From positions 1 to 54,531 of the forward strand of contig CBIHNR010000013.1 in assembly GCA_966211215.1 (NCBI GenBank): 54,531 nt of DNA. The letters are read 5' to 3'. Below, one piece after another: positions 1 through 9,588 of this stretch. The stretch's first letter is position 1. Every line of letters begins with the position of its first letter. The translations under genes and the position numbers were made by a program. The notes beneath the pieces were generated by a model. That model was not told the DNA's origin and did not search any database. It was given only the letters and a program-made list of their open reading frames with translations. This stretch comes from Desertivirga sp966211215 (GTDB taxonomy: Bacteria > Bacteroidota > Bacteroidia > Sphingobacteriales > Sphingobacteriaceae).

Positions 1-511
1 AAAGCGTGTTAGTTTTGCTCCGTATTATAACATTATTTCAAATCTGTATCTTGTCTCGACGATTGGAGAGATCTTAAAGCGTAATGCAAACAAACTAACT
101 AAGATTCCTCCTGCCGTCGGAATGACTAAGCGTGTTAGTTTTGCTCCGTATTATAACATTATTTCAAATCTGTATCTTGTCATCTCGACGCAAGGAGAGA
201 CCCTAAAGCGTTATCCTAACAAGCTAACTAAGATTCCTCCTGTCGTCGGAATGACAAAGCGTGTTAGTTTTGCTCCGTATTATAACATTATTTCAAATCT
301 GTATCTTGTCATCTCGACGCAAGGAGAGACCCTAAAGCGTTATCCTAACAAGCTAACTAAGATTCCTCCTGTCGTCGGAATGACAAAGCGTGTTAGTTTT
401 GCTCCGTATTATAACATTATTTCAAATCTGTATCTTGTCTCGACGATTGGAGAGATCTTAAAGCGTAATGCAAACAAACTAACTAAGATTCCTCCTGCCG
501 TCGGAATGACT
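1..511. repeat. Tandem array of 126/129-bp repeat units, open in one frame
   Basis: Four consecutive units begin at 2, 128, 257 and 386, with periods 126, 129, 129 and 126. The first and last units are one variant and the middle two another. The variants differ by a 3-bp indel after the cttgtc motif and by clustered substitutions. Every unit ends in tcggaatgac followed by t or a. The whole array is free of stop codons in the frame of the downstream deacetylase, giving 42 or 43 residues per unit. The cggaatgac ends resemble dispersed intergenic repeats that I recall from Sphingobacteriaceae genomes. Each unit carries a perfect TAnnTTTG box (394-401 in the last unit) but no matching -33 element. 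The array continues beyond the left edge of the window. Confidence 0.95.
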
Positions 512-1291
512 AAGTTGGCCAGTCTAGCTCTTTTACTATTGAGCGTACAATCCCAAGCCCAAATCCTCAAAAAGCCCATTCCTGATAAACTCGTAGTACT
601 CACATTTGATGATGCCGTTTTAAGCCACTACACCAACGTTGCGCCACTGCTGAAAAAATACAAGTTCGGCGGCACGTTTTTCATTACAGAGTTCTTAAAG
701 CCAGCATTCAGTGATAAAAGCCTCTATATGAGCTGGGAACAAATAGGGAAGTTGAATAAAATGGGTTTCGAAATTGCCAATCATACTCAAAAGCATACCC
801 ATGTTAACAAAATGAGTAAGGAGCAATTCATTGAAGAACTAAACTACATAGAAAGTAAAGCCCGTGGGGTAAAAGTCAAAAAGCCGATGGTAAGTTTTGC
901 CTATCCCGGTTATGATATTCATCCTTCAGCAATTACTACGCTTAAAGAAAAAGGCTACCAATTTGCCCGGATCGGCGGTGGAAAAGCGTACGATCCTTTG
1001 AAAAATCACCCTTATTTAATTCCGAGTTTCAGCACATCCGGCAATAACAGTAAAGAAGTTTATAATGCTTTTGCCCAGGCAAAAGACGGAAAAATTGTGG
1101 TGCTTACCGTTCATGGCGTGCCCGATGAGGCGCACCCCTGGGTAACAACCCCGCTAAATCTTTTTGAAGAATACCTCAAATTTCTATATGAGAACCATTA
1201 TAAAGTGATCGCTTTGCGCGATCTCAATAAATATATAAACACACAAAATGCACTAGAAACCATTCAGCCTGATTTTAGTAAGGCGAAATAA
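506..1291 (+). CDS. Secreted polysaccharide deacetylase (NodB/CE4-like)
   Basis: The product is a predicted periplasmic or secreted metal-dependent deacetylase of the NodB fold. I place the start at 506 because only from there does a normal signal peptide follow (hydrophobic residues 4-13, cleavage after about Gln19). The frame itself is open through the upstream repeats, with further ATGs at 122, 251 and 380. The 261-residue protein shows the TFDDA motif (Asp35 and Asp36) and the NHTQKH metal motif (His93, His97), both typical of CE4. A later LTVHG segment fits the last catalytic motif. The start codon and the first three residues are contributed by the last repeat unit. The PL22 gene follows after 12 bases, which suggests an operon with the pectin genes. 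The substrate could be an acetylated glycan; it is not determined by sequence. Confidence 0.82.
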   Translation: MTKLASLALLLLSVQSQAQILKKPIPDKLVVLTFDDAVLSHYTNVAPLLKKYKFGGTFFITEFLKPAFSDKSLYMSWEQIGKLNKMGFEIANHTQKHTHVNKMSKEQFIEELNYIESKARGVKVKKPMVSFAYPGYDIHPSAITTLKEKGYQFARIGGGKAYDPLKNHPYLIPSFSTSGNNSKEVYNAFAQAKDGKIVVLTVHGVPDEAHPWVTTPLNLFEEYLKFLYENHYKVIALRDLNKYINTQNALETIQPDFSKAK

Positions 1292-1303
1292 AACCAACAC
1301 ACT

Positions 1304-2509
1304 ATGAACACAAAAGGAATTTTAATGGCAGCTTGCTTGGGGGCAATAACTGCAATGACTGTAAAAGCGCAGCAAAGGCTTGCAACCGGGTCGCAAAAAA
1401 CAATGCCTAACGAATGGATTGATGCGAAGACCGGGCACAAGGTCGTCAAGCTATCGCGATTAGCCGGACATAACTCAAGCTTTTACTTTCATAATAACCC
1501 TTTTGTGGGAAACAAAATGGTGTTTTTTAATTCGAAAGATAGCCTCACACGTTCTGTTTGCACGGTTGATTTAAGCTCTTTGCAAACTGAAGAAATAACC
1601 AAAGCATCCCGCATAAGCGGAGAAATTGTAAACAACACAACCGGCGACGTTTACTATCAGGCTAAGGACAGCGTTTTTGTAGTAAACATCAACACGAAGC
1701 AAACTCGGTTGGTATATGTTTTCCCAGCAGATTTTAAAGCTACAGTTTCCACTCTAAATGCGGATGGAACTATTCTGGCAGGGCGCTACAGTGATGGAGC
1801 TCAGGAGAAAGAAATCCTAAGGCAGTATCCGCAGAAAAGCCAGTTCTTTAACCGTATTTACGATGCTAAAATTCTGAATACGCTTTTCACCATTAATATC
1901 AAAACAGGCGAGCTAAAGAAAATCCATCAACAGAGAACCTGGCTCGGACATGTACAATTTTCGCCAACTGACCCTAATTTACTTATGTTTTGCCAGGAAG
2001 GCCCATGGCATAAAGTAGACCGTATCTGGACAATCAATCTTGCCAATAATGCGGTAAAAAAGATGCATACCCACACTATGGATATGGAAATTGCTGGGCA
2101 TGAGTTCTTCTCGCCAGATGGTAAAACTATATGGTTCGACCATCAACTGCCCCGTGGTGAAAAATTCTTTTTAACTGGCGTGGATGTAAAGAGCGGCGCA
2201 GAGAGAAAATATCAGCTAACACGCAACGAATGGTCTATTCACTTTAACGTTTCGCCAGACCAAAAGCTATTTGCCGGAGATGGCGGCGATGCCGGGCAGG
2301 TTGCCAAAGCGCCCGATGGCAGATGGATTTACCTTTTCCGCCCGGGTGTGGACAAGTTCAGTTCGGAAAAACTGGTGGATATGACACACCACTACTATAA
2401 ACTCGAGCCCAACGTGCATTTCTCTCCCGATGGCAAATGGATCATTTTCAGAGCCAATTTTGAAGAAACAACTCAGGTTTACGCAGCAGAGATAGAAAAA
2501 GCTAAATAG
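1304..2509 (+). CDS. Oligogalacturonate lyase (PL22 family)
   Basis: The 401-residue protein has a signal peptide (about residues 1-22, ending KAQ). Its body has WD40/TolB-like propeller repeats such as FSPDGK and FSPTDP. The segment around residues 264-290 (AGHEFFSPDGKTIWFDHQ) matches the conserved core of oligogalacturonide lyases. These enzymes split unsaturated or saturated digalacturonate into 4-deoxy-L-threo-5-hexosulose uronate by beta-elimination. The signal peptide suggests periplasmic action, as in other Bacteroidota. It sits between a deacetylase and GH115 in a same-strand run and is a late step of homogalacturonan breakdown. The family call is from recognition of the motif order; alternatives are other TolB-like propellers. 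Confidence 0.82.
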   Translation: MNTKGILMAACLGAITAMTVKAQQRLATGSQKTMPNEWIDAKTGHKVVKLSRLAGHNSSFYFHNNPFVGNKMVFFNSKDSLTRSVCTVDLSSLQTEEITKASRISGEIVNNTTGDVYYQAKDSVFVVNINTKQTRLVYVFPADFKATVSTLNADGTILAGRYSDGAQEKEILRQYPQKSQFFNRIYDAKILNTLFTINIKTGELKKIHQQRTWLGHVQFSPTDPNLLMFCQEGPWHKVDRIWTINLANNAVKKMHTHTMDMEIAGHEFFSPDGKTIWFDHQLPRGEKFFLTGVDVKSGAERKYQLTRNEWSIHFNVSPDQKLFAGDGGDAGQVAKAPDGRWIYLFRPGVDKFSSEKLVDMTHHYYKLEPNVHFSPDGKWIIFRANFEETTQVYAAEIEKAK

Positions 2510-2640
2510 ATGATTTGCAAGAATACAATTGCCGTTGTTTCAACCAACGGAACCTTTCAGAGTCATTTAGGGGCTTCAGTTACAGGATGCTCTTTCCTGC
2601 AAAAAATAAAATTAATTTAGCTCTCTCTAAATACTATAAA

Positions 2641-5580
2641 ATGCCTTTTTTAAGAACTATAATATTGTTTTTCAGCTGTTTGATCTCCATCCAGCTTTTA
2701 GCGCAATCAAATAGAGCTATTTCTGTTTCAGCAACAAGTAGCGGAACTGCCTTTCCCCTGGTATCAAGAGGAATTCCCACTTTCATCTACGTTGATGCTG
2801 CAGATGCCCCGGTTGTAAAAACAGCAACCAGAGCCTTGGCAAACGACATAAAGCTGGTTACAGACATTAAGCCTTTATTTACCGAAAAGCTAAATCCCCA
2901 CTCTGTTATTATCGGCACCTTGGGTAAAAATAGGCAGGTAGATCAATTGGTGAAAGCAAAAAAACTGTCAGTTACCGGGTTGAAAGGAAAATGGGAGAGT
3001 TTCAGCATTAGCATAGTAGAAAAGCCCTTTCCCAATGTCAAAAAAGCCCTGGTTATTGTCGGAAGCGATCCACGAGGTACAGCATTTGGAGTTTTCGAGC
3101 TATCGCGGTTAATCGGGGTACATCCATTTTATTGGTGGGCAGACATCCATCCTGCGAAGCAAAAAGAAATCTACCTTTCGGGAAATCTTACATCAAAAAC
3201 GCCTTCTGTAAAATATCGCGGCATCTTTTTAAATGATGAAGATTGGGGGTTACAGCCCTGGGCCGCAAAAACGTTTGAGCCCGAAACCGGCGACATCGGC
3301 CCTAAAACCTACGCCAAAATTTTCGAACTCCTGCTTCGACTTAAGGCTAACCTCATTTGGCCAGCCATGCATCCAAGCACCAAAGCATTTTACAGCATTG
3401 CCGGTAATAAAAAAGTAGCAGAAGAATATGCAATTGTAGTAGGCTCATCTCATGCCGAGCCTATGCTTAGAAACAATGTGGGCGAATGGGATCATAAAAC
3501 AATGGGCGATTTTAACTATCTCACAAATAAGGATAAAGTTTATAAATATTGGGAAGATAGGATAAAGGAGAGCAGCACCAACGATGCAATTTATACACTG
3601 GGAATGCGGGGCGTGCATGATAGTGGTATTGAAGGCGTAAAGTCCACGAAGGAAGCAATTCCGTTGGTAGAGCGCATTATTGCCGATCAGCGCGGCTTAC
3701 TCGCCAAATATGTTAAAAAGGATGTCAAATCGATTCCGCAGGCCTTCACCGCTTACAAAGAGGTGCTGGACATTTACGACGCCGGCTTGAAAATCCCGGA
3801 GGATGTTACCCTGGTTTGGCCGGATGACAATTACGGCTATATTCAGCGCCTGAATAACGAAGCCGAGGCTAAGCGCCCTGGTGCTTCCGGCGTTTATTAC
3901 CATGCCTCATACTGGGGACGCCCGCACGATTATCTCTGGTTAAGTTCTACCCATCCGGCTTTGATACGTGAGGAGATGGTAAAAGCTTATGAAAACAACT
4001 CCAATAAAATATGGGTGCTAAACGTGGGCGATATTAAGCCTCTGGAATACAACATGCATATGTTTCTGGATATGGCTTATTCGGCGGAGCCTTTTAAAAA
4101 GATGGGCTATGCAAATGAGCACCTATCTAGTTGGGTGCAAACCATCTTCGGACAAAGCAAAGCGCCTCAAATTGCCAGCATTTTAGCCAAATATTATTCT
4201 TTAGCTTTTGAGCGCCGTCCAGAGTTTATGGGCTGGAGCCAGACCGAGCCGACAACAAAAACCTCGTATTCAGGCTATAACCATTTCTATTATGGCGATG
4301 AAGCGCAACGCCGAATTGATGCCTACAACGAGTTAGAAAAGGAAGTGAAAGCCCTTAAGCCCCAAGTAGGAAGTTTGAATGATGATGCCTTTTATCAGTT
4401 AGTGTATTACCCCATTGTTGGTGCGTCTGCTATAAATAAAAAATTTCTTTATCGGGATAAAAGCTACTGGTATGCGCAGCAAAACCGAGCCAGCGCACAA
4501 GATTACGCCCGTTGGTCGAAACAGGCTTATGATGATATTGTGAAGGAAACTGCCTATTACAATAATGAGCTGGCTGGTGGCAAATGGAAAAACATGATGT
4601 CTATGGAGCCAAGAAACCTGCCTGTTTATAAAGAACCAGCTTTGGCCTCAACGGAAATTGATAAATCCCAAAAATGGGGGCTTGCTCCCGAAGGATGGGA
4701 GAAAAGAGATACAGCCACGCTAGCCAGAAAAGAAGATTTTATACTACCAGCATTTAATCGCTCAAACCCTAAAAAATACTTCATAGATGTTTTCCTATCG
4801 GATGATTTAACGGTAGAATGGAAAGCCAATCCAAAGGATAAATGGCTCACAGTATCCGAGGAAACAGGCACATTAAAACCAGAAAGCGGGAAAAAAGAGG
4901 CGCGAATTTGGGTTAGTGTGGATTGGGATAAATTGGCAGATCAAAATGAAGCCGAATCCCGAATTGTTTTTAGTGGTGAAGGCCGAAGATATGAAGTTGC
5001 TGTAAAGGCTGTTTCACCATCATCAGATCCAGAAGATAAAAGCTTTGTAGAAGACAATGGCTACGTATCCATCTTCGCCGCAAATTTTAGCCGGAAGGAG
5101 AATAAATCGCCAGAGGATTGGCAATTAATGGAAGGCTTGGGCTATGCAGGAAATACCCTGGTATCCACTCTCGATCAAAATTTCATTGTTCCCGATCTTG
5201 AAAAGCTAAAAACAGAGGCATCTTCTTTAGAGTATGATTTCTACTCGCTCACGGAAGCCAGTCCGGTGATTCATGTTTTTACGCTTCCAACCCATCCCCT
5301 AAATAATAAATATCAAATGCGCTACGGTGTATCAATCGATGATGGCCCTATAACTATCGCCAATTTCAAAACAGCTGGGCGTAGTGCGGAATGGAAGCAA
5401 AATGTGTTGAGCAACTCGGCGGTAAAAAAAATCAAGATGGATAGCCTTGCACCAGGTAAGCATACGCTGAAGATCTACGCCATAGATCCGGATGTTATTT
5501 TGGATAGAATACTGATTGATTTGGGTGGATTAAAAAAAGCTTACAGCCTGATTCCTGAAACCCGAAATACTACAAAATGA
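2641..5580 (+). CDS. Glycoside hydrolase family 115 (alpha-glucuronidase-like)
   Basis: The 979-residue secreted protein matches GH115 throughout. It has an N-terminal alpha/beta domain with the SDPRGTAFGVFELS segment, then the GIFLNDEDWGLQPW and LKANLIWPAMHP motifs near residues 190-240, and a C-terminal beta-sandwich. I start at 2641 rather than at an upstream in-frame ATG (2587) because a clean signal peptide ending LLAQS begins there. GH115 enzymes remove glucuronic or 4-O-methylglucuronic acid from xylan, and some act on arabinogalactan. In this pectin setting a glucuronate side chain on arabinogalactan or rhamnogalacturonan is a reasonable guess. The 131-base upstream gap holds a small hairpin at 2532-2550. 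The stop codon overlaps the next start (ATGA). Confidence 0.9.
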   Translation: MPFLRTIILFFSCLISIQLLAQSNRAISVSATSSGTAFPLVSRGIPTFIYVDAADAPVVKTATRALANDIKLVTDIKPLFTEKLNPHSVIIGTLGKNRQVDQLVKAKKLSVTGLKGKWESFSISIVEKPFPNVKKALVIVGSDPRGTAFGVFELSRLIGVHPFYWWADIHPAKQKEIYLSGNLTSKTPSVKYRGIFLNDEDWGLQPWAAKTFEPETGDIGPKTYAKIFELLLRLKANLIWPAMHPSTKAFYSIAGNKKVAEEYAIVVGSSHAEPMLRNNVGEWDHKTMGDFNYLTNKDKVYKYWEDRIKESSTNDAIYTLGMRGVHDSGIEGVKSTKEAIPLVERIIADQRGLLAKYVKKDVKSIPQAFTAYKEVLDIYDAGLKIPEDVTLVWPDDNYGYIQRLNNEAEAKRPGASGVYYHASYWGRPHDYLWLSSTHPALIREEMVKAYENNSNKIWVLNVGDIKPLEYNMHMFLDMAYSAEPFKKMGYANEHLSSWVQTIFGQSKAPQIASILAKYYSLAFERRPEFMGWSQTEPTTKTSYSGYNHFYYGDEAQRRIDAYNELEKEVKALKPQVGSLNDDAFYQLVYYPIVGASAINKKFLYRDKSYWYAQQNRASAQDYARWSKQAYDDIVKETAYYNNELAGGKWKNMMSMEPRNLPVYKEPALASTEIDKSQKWGLAPEGWEKRDTATLARKEDFILPAFNRSNPKKYFIDVFLSDDLTVEWKANPKDKWLTVSEETGTLKPESGKKEARIWVSVDWDKLADQNEAESRIVFSGEGRRYEVAVKAVSPSSDPEDKSFVEDNGYVSIFAANFSRKENKSPEDWQLMEGLGYAGNTLVSTLDQNFIVPDLEKLKTEASSLEYDFYSLTEASPVIHVFTLPTHPLNNKYQMRYGVSIDDGPITIANFKTAGRSAEWKQNVLSNSAVKKIKMDSLAPGKHTLKIYAIDPDVILDRILIDLGGLKKAYSLIPETRNTTK

Positions 5581-6611
5581 AGATAAAAACACTACAATTA
5601 GCTTTTGTGATGGCTTTGTGCGCTTGGTTAGCTTTACCAGCAGCCCTTGCACAAAAGAAAAAGGGCGTGTTGGCAGATAAGCCCTTGTTCCGCGATCCGG
5701 TTTACGATGGGGCTGCCGACCCAATTATAATTTGGAATAAAGCAGAGAAGAAATGGTTTATGTTTTACACCAACCGCCGGGCAAATGCCGAAGGCCTGGA
5801 AGGCGTAGCCTACGTACATGGAACGCGCATTGGCATTGCAGAATCTACCGATGGCGCAACCTGGAAATATCGCGATACAGCGAATATTAATTACCGTCCA
5901 ACAGCAGATTATACACATTGGGCACCAGATGTATTTGAGGCCAATGGCTTGTACCACATGTTATTAACCTATGTGCCTGGTGTGTTTACAGACTGGGGGC
6001 ATACGCGTGACATTTTGCATTTAACCAGCAAAGACCTTTTAAATTGGGATTATAAATCAACGTTGAAACTAGCTTCGGATAAGGTTATTGATGCAAGCGT
6101 TTTTCAGTTGCCTGATGGAACCTGGCGCATGTGGTACAATAATGAACGCGATAAAAAATCCATTTACTATGCTGATAGTAAAGACCTTGAAAACTGGGAG
6201 CTAAAAGGTAAAGCCGTTGGCGATAGAGGAGGCGAAGGCCCGAAAGTGTTTAAATGGAAAGGTAAATACTGGATGCTGGTAGATAACTGGGCAGGAATGA
6301 GCTTGTACTATTCAGATGATTTAACGAAATGGGTTAAGCAGCCCGAGCGTATCCTGGAACTTCCGGGCAAGGGAACTGACGACCAGGCTATAGGCGGCCA
6401 TGCCGATGTGGTGGTAAGCGGTGACAGGGCTTACGTTTACTATTTTACGCATCCCGGAAGGGTAAGCAAGCCTTTCAAAAATGGTTTTGAAACCCGCCGA
6501 AGTTTGATTCAAGTTGTCGAACTGGAATACAAAAATGGATTTATTACTGCCGACAGGGATAAGCCGGTCTATGTACAATTACAAAAGCAACCAACCAACT
6601 CAAGAAAATAA
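5577..6611 (+). CDS. Secreted GH43-like five-bladed propeller glycosidase
   Basis: The 344-residue protein starts in an ATGA overlap with the GH115 stop, so the two are translationally coupled. A signal peptide (about residues 1-26, ending LAQ) precedes a propeller with repeated KWFMFY, GTWRMWYN and GKYWMLVDN strands. The expected catalytic triad of clan GH-F can be placed: Asp48 in GAADP (base), Asp172 in VIDAS (pKa modulator) and Glu220 in GGEGP (acid). The specificity (arabinose, xylose or galactose) cannot be read from sequence. Its partners GH115 and GH2 suggest it trims a complex side chain in the periplasm. Confidence 0.8.
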   Translation: MKIKTLQLAFVMALCAWLALPAALAQKKKGVLADKPLFRDPVYDGAADPIIIWNKAEKKWFMFYTNRRANAEGLEGVAYVHGTRIGIAESTDGATWKYRDTANINYRPTADYTHWAPDVFEANGLYHMLLTYVPGVFTDWGHTRDILHLTSKDLLNWDYKSTLKLASDKVIDASVFQLPDGTWRMWYNNERDKKSIYYADSKDLENWELKGKAVGDRGGEGPKVFKWKGKYWMLVDNWAGMSLYYSDDLTKWVKQPERILELPGKGTDDQAIGGHADVVVSGDRAYVYYFTHPGRVSKPFKNGFETRRSLIQVVELEYKNGFITADRDKPVYVQLQKQPTNSRK

Positions 6612-6612
6612 A

Positions 6613-9459
6613 ATGAAATTAAAAAGGGGGATTTATGCATTAGGGCTGTCGATAATGGCCACAGCCGCTGCCATGGCCCAAACAAAAAAAGAAATTCAAT
6701 ACCTCTCTGGAACTGACGTTAAGAACACCAAAACCTGGGATTTTTGGGCAACAGGCGGCCGCAACAGCGGGTTCTGGACTTCTATACAGGTGCCCTCGCA
6801 TTGGGAACAGCAAGGGTTTGGCGCCTACAACTATGGCCGCGACTATGTTACCTATGGTAAAAACTTCCGGTTTGAAGAAGAAAAAGGCTTGTACAAACAC
6901 CAGTTCGATGTACCTGCTAATTGGCAGGGAAAAGATATCTACATCGTGTTTGAAGGCTCGATGACAGATACCGAGGTGAAAATAAATGGCAAATCAGCAG
7001 GGTCAATTCATCAGGGTTCTTTCTATCGGTTTAAATACAATATTGGCGATAAGCTGAAATTCGGGCAAAAGAACTTACTGGAAGTTACGGTAAGTAAAAT
7101 GTCGGCAGACAATTCGGTAAACAATGCAGAGCGTTTGGCTGATTACTGGATTTTCGGTGGGATTTTCCGCCCGGTTTATTTGGAAGCGCTGCCTAAAGAA
7201 AATATCGATTGGACAGCCATCGATGCCAAAGCCAATGGCTCGTTTAGCATGAATGTGCACTTAAATAATGATGTGGCAGGCAGGGATATTTTTGCCGAGA
7301 TTATTGATGCAAAGGGATCGGTAGTGGGTACTGCAAGTGCTAAAACTTCGGGTACAGACTCTGTAGTTAACCTGAAGGCAACGGTAAAAAAGCCAATGCT
7401 GTGGTCGGCGGAAACGCCTAATCTTTACAGCGTGAATGTCTACATCAAAAATGCAGGCAACACCATTTATCAAACATCTGATAAATTCGGTTTCCGCACC
7501 ATTGAAGTTAGAAAACAGGATGGTATTTACCTGAACGGGGTGAAGATCAAGATGAAAGGTGTTAACCGCCATGTGTTTTGGCCTGAGTATGGGCGGGCTA
7601 CTTTCCCCGAGGCTGATTTGATTGATGTGAAGCTGATCAAGGAGATGAACATGAATGCCGTGCGTTGTTCGCATTATCCTCCTGATAAAAACTTTCTCCG
7701 CCTTTGCGACTCCATCGGTATTTATGTGCTGGATGAATTGGCAGGCTGGCAAAAGGCGTACAGCACCAAAGCTGGTGAGCCACTGGTAAAAGAAATGGTT
7801 ACCCGCGATGCCAATCACCCTTCCATTATTTTCTGGAGCAATGGAAATGAGGGCGGGCATAATTTTGATCTGGATGATGACTACGGCAAATACGACCTTT
7901 CTAAACGTACGGTTATCCATGCTCACCATAAGCCAGGAAATGCTATTAACGGCATAGATTGTAATCACTACGAAGATTATTACAGTACGCAAAAGATTTT
8001 AGCCGACACCAATATTTATATGGTAACAGAGTTTCTGCATGCGCAGGATGACGGCGGTGCTGCTTCTGGCTTGTCTGATATGTGGGATTTGCACTGGAAC
8101 TCTAAAAAAGGTGCAGGTGGCTTCATCTGGGACTTAGCCGACGAAGGTATTATGCGCACTGACCAAAACAAAATGCTGGATGTGAACGGCGTAAATGCCC
8201 CGGATGGCATTGTAGGCCCGCACCGTGAGCATGAGGGAAGCGTGAAAGCTATCCGCGAAATCTATTCACCGGTTAAGATTACTTTAAAGGAATTGCCTGC
8301 TAATTTCAAAGGAGAAATTCCTGTTGAAAACCGCTTCCATTTTACCAACCTTAATCAATGCACTTTCCAATGGGAACTGGTTAATTTCAATAAAAACGGT
8401 GGTTATACGGTTGCCAGAAAAGCTGCGGTAACTGCACCAAATGTTGCTCCGGTGGGCAAGGGAATGTTAAAACTCATTCTTCCAGCAGATTGGAGAACTA
8501 ACGACGCTTTAGCCCTTACAGCCTTCGACCCATATAAAAACGAACTATACAGATGGGTTTGGAAGGCTAAAACAAACAGTCAGCTACTTGAAGGAGTGAT
8601 GCTAGCCGCTGCGAAAGAAGGGGTTAATGTAACCGATACGGATTCCCTGGTAACTTTAAAGGCAAGTGGAATTTCGGTTTCATTTAATAAGAAAACCGGA
8701 AAACTGGCGGGGCTAGCCAATGACTACAGCGCTAAAATTTCGTTTAACAATGGCCCGGTGCTGGTTAGTGGAAATGCTGAATTTACCGGACTAAAGCATT
8801 TTAAAGAGGGTGATAACTATGTGGTACAATCATCTTACTCAGGAGATTTAAAGGCCGTTCGCTGGAAAATGCAACCAAATGGATGGCTGGAAATGAGCTA
8901 TGAATATAGTTTAAACGGCAGTTACCCGTTCGCTGGTATCAGCTTTAATTATCCTGAAAACTTTGTACTGGGTGCTAAATGGCTAGGCAAAGGCCCTTCG
9001 AGGGTATGGAAAAACCGCTTGCAAGGAGTTACTCTTGATGTTTACCAAAACCGTAATAACAACACCCATACGGGAAGTGCGCCATGGATCTACCCTGAAT
9101 TTAAAGGTTATTTTTCTGAAATCGTTTGGATGGAATTTAATACCGTTGAAGGTAAGTTTACGGTAGCTTCCCCGGATAATGATTTGTTTGTAAGGTTATT
9201 TGATTTCTATTCGCTAAGCGGAGTTAAGCCACATCCGGATCTTCCTGTTGGCGATATTTCTTTCTTAGACAGAATCCCTCCAACCGGTACGAAGCTAGGT
9301 TTAAACATCAGCCCCAATGCGCGGGTACTTGGCCCTAACAGCGAGTTAAACACAATTAATGCTCCAATTAAGCGCACTCTGTATTTCTATTTCGGTTTGC
9401 CAAAAACATCCGAAAACAAGCAGTTTGCTATGCCGAAGGAGAATATTTTAACGGATTAG
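6613..9459 (+). CDS. Glycoside hydrolase family 2 (beta-galactosidase/glucuronidase-like)
   Basis: The 948-residue protein begins one base after the GH43-like stop. It has a signal peptide (KRGIYALGLSIMATAAAMAQ), then the GH2 sugar-binding domain (about residues 50-200), an Ig-like domain, and a TIM barrel. The acid/base is Glu413 in SNGNEGG and the likely nucleophile is Glu473 in VTEFLHA, the position of the EYAHAMGN motif of LacZ. The segment VRCSHYPPDKNFL also matches the family. The long C-terminal part (after about residue 580) resembles the beta-galactosidase small-chain domain. It is the last gene of the operon and is followed by a terminator-like hairpin. Confidence 0.9.
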   Translation: MKLKRGIYALGLSIMATAAAMAQTKKEIQYLSGTDVKNTKTWDFWATGGRNSGFWTSIQVPSHWEQQGFGAYNYGRDYVTYGKNFRFEEEKGLYKHQFDVPANWQGKDIYIVFEGSMTDTEVKINGKSAGSIHQGSFYRFKYNIGDKLKFGQKNLLEVTVSKMSADNSVNNAERLADYWIFGGIFRPVYLEALPKENIDWTAIDAKANGSFSMNVHLNNDVAGRDIFAEIIDAKGSVVGTASAKTSGTDSVVNLKATVKKPMLWSAETPNLYSVNVYIKNAGNTIYQTSDKFGFRTIEVRKQDGIYLNGVKIKMKGVNRHVFWPEYGRATFPEADLIDVKLIKEMNMNAVRCSHYPPDKNFLRLCDSIGIYVLDELAGWQKAYSTKAGEPLVKEMVTRDANHPSIIFWSNGNEGGHNFDLDDDYGKYDLSKRTVIHAHHKPGNAINGIDCNHYEDYYSTQKILADTNIYMVTEFLHAQDDGGAASGLSDMWDLHWNSKKGAGGFIWDLADEGIMRTDQNKMLDVNGVNAPDGIVGPHREHEGSVKAIREIYSPVKITLKELPANFKGEIPVENRFHFTNLNQCTFQWELVNFNKNGGYTVARKAAVTAPNVAPVGKGMLKLILPADWRTNDALALTAFDPYKNELYRWVWKAKTNSQLLEGVMLAAAKEGVNVTDTDSLVTLKASGISVSFNKKTGKLAGLANDYSAKISFNNGPVLVSGNAEFTGLKHFKEGDNYVVQSSYSGDLKAVRWKMQPNGWLEMSYEYSLNGSYPFAGISFNYPENFVLGAKWLGKGPSRVWKNRLQGVTLDVYQNRNNNTHTGSAPWIYPEFKGYFSEIVWMEFNTVEGKFTVASPDNDLFVRLFDFYSLSGVKPHPDLPVGDISFLDRIPPTGTKLGLNISPNARVLGPNSELNTINAPIKRTLYFYFGLPKTSENKQFAMPKENILTD

Positions 9460-9483
9460 GAAAGGCATACTGAATATCAACTT

Positions 9484-9526
9484 GAAACTCCCTTAGGATA
9501 CATTCTTAATGGGAGTTTCTTTTTTA
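9484..9526 (+). terminator. Rho-independent terminator after GH2 operon
   Basis: A perfect 9-bp stem (gaaactccc / gggagtttc) with an 18-base loop is followed by a run of T residues. It lies 24 bases after the GH2 stop and closes the 506-9459 run. Confidence 0.8.
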
Positions 9527-9588
9527 ACCTTAGTTTCTTGATATGATAAATATTTTATTAATTGTAATATATTGGGGCAATAGAGAAT

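Noticed and set aside
122..505. Extended N terminus of the deacetylase starting in the repeat array
   Set aside because: It would bury the signal peptide behind 128 repeat-encoded residues. The start at 506 is preferred, although the open frame is reported as a finding.
1..511. CRISPR array
   Set aside because: Units are contiguous 126/129-bp copies without unique spacers.
7261..7992. A 243-codon open frame on the minus strand
   Set aside because: It lies wholly inside the GH2 gene, whose motifs and catalytic residues are intact; the antisense product has no domain-like features.
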